Shown here piece after piece: positions 62,315-64,000 of a stretch of DNA of 64,000 bases; the stretch's first letter is position 1, and every line of letters begins with the position of its first letter. Under the pieces are notes generated by a model. It ran no database searches and had not been told where the DNA came from. It worked only from the letters and a program-made list of their open reading frames with translations. The DNA is from Oscillospiraceae bacterium (GTDB lineage: Bacteria; Bacillota; Clostridia; Oscillospirales; Acutalibacteraceae). Both the position numbers and the translations under genes were made by a program. The DNA lies in contig CADBBH010000001.1 in the NCBI GenBank assembly GCA_902792905.1, positions 218,738 through 282,737 of the forward strand, given 5' to 3'.

Positions 62315-63106
62315 TTAGATTTGCTCGACAAAGTGAACAGCACTGTCATATTGTTTCGTAAGTTTTAAAATATACTCTTGAAGTTCACTGGGGAATTTGT
62401 ATGCCTTCACATAGAACCCCTCATAATAGACTTTTTGAATATATATATCTCCTTTATACTGTAATATATCACTTACATGAGCATAAAACACTTCGTCTGA
62501 GCTTTTCATATACATATTTAAATGCACAAAAGTATAATCCTTTATATCATTCCGGGTAATAGGCAATTCTACAGGTTTATACATGTCAGTTTCATCGCAA
62601 TCGTAATCAAACTGCATTATTTTTTCCCATAAATCTGCGTTAAAATATTCTTCTTCTATTTCAATATGTTTCGAGTCTTCTGTATGATAAATATCTCCGA
62701 TATAACAAGTCCAATTATTCATGTTGCCGTAATATGCTTTGAGGTCATTCCAATCAGATTCCCGACAGTAATAAATCGTTCCCGGAGCACCGGATAAAGG
62801 AGAGGAAGGATACTCATCACTCCCGCAAATAATAATTTTTTCATTTATTTTATACCATTTCGTTTTTGATCTGAATAATCCTGACTCGGCTGTATAAAAA
62901 GGATCGTTGATATCGAAATATCTTTTTTTGCTATCATCGTCATTTCTAATATTAAGTCCTGCATATTCCGGAATAAAACAATTCTTATAAGTAATACCGT
63001 TGATAACAACCGTTTCCGGCTCGTAAGCTTTTGCAGGAGTCTTCGCAGAAAAGAAAGCCATAATCATACCCATAATCAAAGCCCATATTTTAAGAAACAT
63101 TCCCAT
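62315..63106 (-). CDS. Secreted protein of unknown function, paralogue 1
   Basis: A 263-residue exported protein. The signal peptide (WALIMGMIMAFFSAKTPAKA, cleaved after AKA near residue 27) precedes a mature part beginning YEPETVVING. It is rich in aromatic, Asp and Lys residues, with paired cysteines (KNCFIPEY, YYCRESDWN, WTCYIG) that could form disulfides outside the cell. No catalytic motif is recognised. The ATG at 63106 follows AAGGAGGACAAAGTA. It is a tandem paralogue of the next gene. AT-richness and codon use differ from the rest of the window, suggesting acquired DNA. Confidence 0.7.
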   Translation of the reverse strand: MGMFLKIWALIMGMIMAFFSAKTPAKAYEPETVVINGITYKNCFIPEYAGLNIRNDDDSKKRYFDINDPFYTAESGLFRSKTKWYKINEKIIICGSDEYPSSPLSGAPGTIYYCRESDWNDLKAYYGNMNNWTCYIGDIYHTEDSKHIEIEEEYFNADLWEKIMQFDYDCDETDMYKPVELPITRNDIKDYTFVHLNMYMKSSDEVFYAHVSDILQYKGDIYIQKVYYEGFYVKAYKFPSELQEYILKLTKQYDSAVHFVEQI

Positions 63107-63123
63107 TACTTTGTCCTCCTTTT
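62961..63123 (-). repeat. Direct repeat copy 1: ribosome binding site plus signal-peptide block
   Basis: A 163-base block covering the ribosome binding site and first roughly 49 codons of paralogue 1, matching 63785-63947 with about six mismatches (near 96%). Identity falls sharply outside it, to roughly 80% or less in the mature region. Confidence 0.85.
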
Positions 63124-63162
63124 TAAGCAGATTAAATCTTCGGCAAATAGGATGAAGAAGAA

Positions 63163-63930
63163 TCACATTTTTCTATAATTATCGGGTAAATGCCAGACAG
63201 CATCCTCATATTGTTCTGCCAACTCTCTGATGTTATCTTGTAATTCATCAGGAACTCTGAATGCTTCGATATATAACCCCTCATAATATGTTCCTTCTAT
63301 GTAAAAACTTCCCACAGACTCAACTATTCCGCCAGTACCGGCCATAAATAAATTGTCAGCAGATTCCATTCCGATATAAAATGAGCTTGTGATTGTATCA
63401 ATTTTTTGCGGCAAACGCGTTGGTTTATACATATTTTTACTGCTACAATCATAAGCAAACTGCATTATTCCATTCAAAAAAGCAGAGCTGTAATGCTGTG
63501 GATCAATTCTAGTATCGTCGATTCTTTCTCCGTTTATTAAATAGCTTGTTCCAATATAACAGGTCCAATTATCTATGTTGCCGTAATGTGCTTTGAGATT
63601 ATTCCAATCCGATTCACGGCAGTAATAAACTGTTCCAGGAGTTTTAGAGATAGGATACCTTTCTTTGCCGCGTATGATTATTCTATCATTTATCTTATAC
63701 CAATCCGTCTTTGACCGAAACAATCCTGATTCTTCTGTATAAAAAGGCTCTTTGGTATCAATTTGAACGCTTCCGCTAAGAGATGCATACTCTGGAATAA
63801 AACAATTCTTATAAGTAACACCATTGATAACAACCGTTTCCGGCTCGTAAGCTTTTGCAGGAGTCTTCGCAGAAAAGAAAGCCATTATCATACCCATAAT
63901 TAAAGCCCATATTTTAAGAAACATTCCCAT
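63163..63930 (-). CDS. Secreted protein of unknown function, paralogue 2
   Basis: A 255-residue tandem paralogue of the preceding secreted protein, with the same signal peptide. The mature parts align along their whole length with the shared segments KNCFIPEYA, ESGLFRSKT, YYCRESDWN and NWTCYIG, but the remainder has diverged substantially (for example after residue 50 and around 120-190). The ATG at 63930 has AAGGAGGACAAAGTA upstream. The upstream promoter lies partly beyond the window: a TATAAT-like element is seen near 63987-63992 on the minus strand. Function unknown; disulfide-bonded exported protein inferred. Confidence 0.7.
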   Translation of the reverse strand: MGMFLKIWALIMGMIMAFFSAKTPAKAYEPETVVINGVTYKNCFIPEYASLSGSVQIDTKEPFYTEESGLFRSKTDWYKINDRIIIRGKERYPISKTPGTVYYCRESDWNNLKAHYGNIDNWTCYIGTSYLINGERIDDTRIDPQHYSSAFLNGIMQFAYDCSSKNMYKPTRLPQKIDTITSSFYIGMESADNLFMAGTGGIVESVGSFYIEGTYYEGLYIEAFRVPDELQDNIRELAEQYEDAVWHLPDNYRKM

Positions 63931-63947
63931 TACTTTGTCCTCCTTTT
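63785..63947 (-). repeat. Direct repeat copy 2: ribosome binding site plus signal-peptide block
   Basis: Second copy of the 163-base block, 824 bases from the first, covering the start of paralogue 2. It marks a recent tandem duplication or gene conversion limited to the 5' end. Confidence 0.85.
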
Positions 63948-64000
63948 ATTATATATAGAATAATCTAGTGATATGTATTCACTATTATTATATCAAAAAA

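Noticed and set aside
63948-64000. Operator-like inverted repeat near AGTGAATACATATCACT
   Set aside because: Only five base pairs in very AT-rich DNA at the window edge; too weak to claim.
1-64000. CRISPR arrays, tRNA or rRNA genes, transposases, integrases and phage genes
   Set aside because: Looked for throughout; no repeat arrays, cloverleaf candidates or mobile-element proteins were recognised.

Overview
The window is a densely packed bacterial chromosome segment. No gap exceeds about 220 bases, and I see no rRNA, tRNA, CRISPR array, insertion sequence or phage gene. It looks like a low-to-mid GC Firmicute of the class Clostridia, probably a gut Ruminococcaceae/Oscillospirales-type organism. 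The evidence is the ECF transporter set ecfA1-ecfA2-ecfT-truA, mini-ribonuclease III, a ClpE-like unfoldase, DUF512 radical-SAM and YitT proteins, exonuclease-dead DNA polymerase I, strong AGGAGG-type ribosome binding sites, and frequent GTG/TTG starts. The genus-level placement is an inference.

Layout. 1-6.5 kb (+): a phosphodiesterase, a large esterase-like protein, polA, rimI and tsaD. 6.5-26.7 kb (-): one long co-directional run of 19 genes. In transcription order it holds DUF512, der, ruvC-ruvA-ruvB, a methyltransferase, ecfA1-ecfA2-ecfT, truA, a membrane-anchored DUF5711-like protein, a CvpA-like protein, pgsA and a ClpE-like ATPase. It ends with a sugar-oxidation module (a TIM-barrel/dehydrogenase fusion, a second Gfo/Idh/MocA dehydrogenase and a mannonate-type SDR), a secreted phosphatase and a GDPD. 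26.8-29.5 kb (+): rsmD, coaD, a coiled-coil protein and a HAD phosphatase. 29.5-32.1 kb (-): mtaB and a flavoprotein. 32.2-34.9 kb (+): uracil permease and a secreted Cys-type hydrolase, each with its own promoter and terminator. 35-39.4 kb (-): uvrC, obgE, mrnC, yitT. 39.6-42.5 kb (+): an acyl-CoA synthetase, then rpsF-ssb-rpsR. 42.5-47.1 kb (-): a pseudouridine synthase, an amino-acid ABC importer and a metallophosphoesterase. 47.2-54.4 kb (+): metallophosphoesterase, MFS carrier, trkA-trkH and a two-subunit aconitase X. 54.4-58.2 kb (-): hom, lysC, a LytTR response regulator and ppa. 58.3-61.9 kb (+): an AI-2E family permease and an EF-G paralogue. 61.9-64 kb (-): AT-rich accessory DNA with two paralogous secreted proteins and a small hydrophobic protein.

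Most of the window is housekeeping: DNA repair (polA, uvrC, ruvABC), tRNA/rRNA modification (tsaD, mtaB, truA, rsmD, RluA-type, RlmI-like), ribosome GTPases (der, obgE), phospholipid and CoA synthesis, aspartate-family amino acids and potassium uptake. The parts most worth a second look are the fused TIM-barrel/dehydrogenase and its redox neighbours, the EF-G paralogue with altered GTPase motifs, the ABC ATPase with a roughly 68-residue insertion, the secreted hydrolase with a cysteine nucleophile elbow, the aconitase X pair next to potassium uptake, and the terminal accessory locus with near-identical signal-peptide blocks and a possible micro-peptide.
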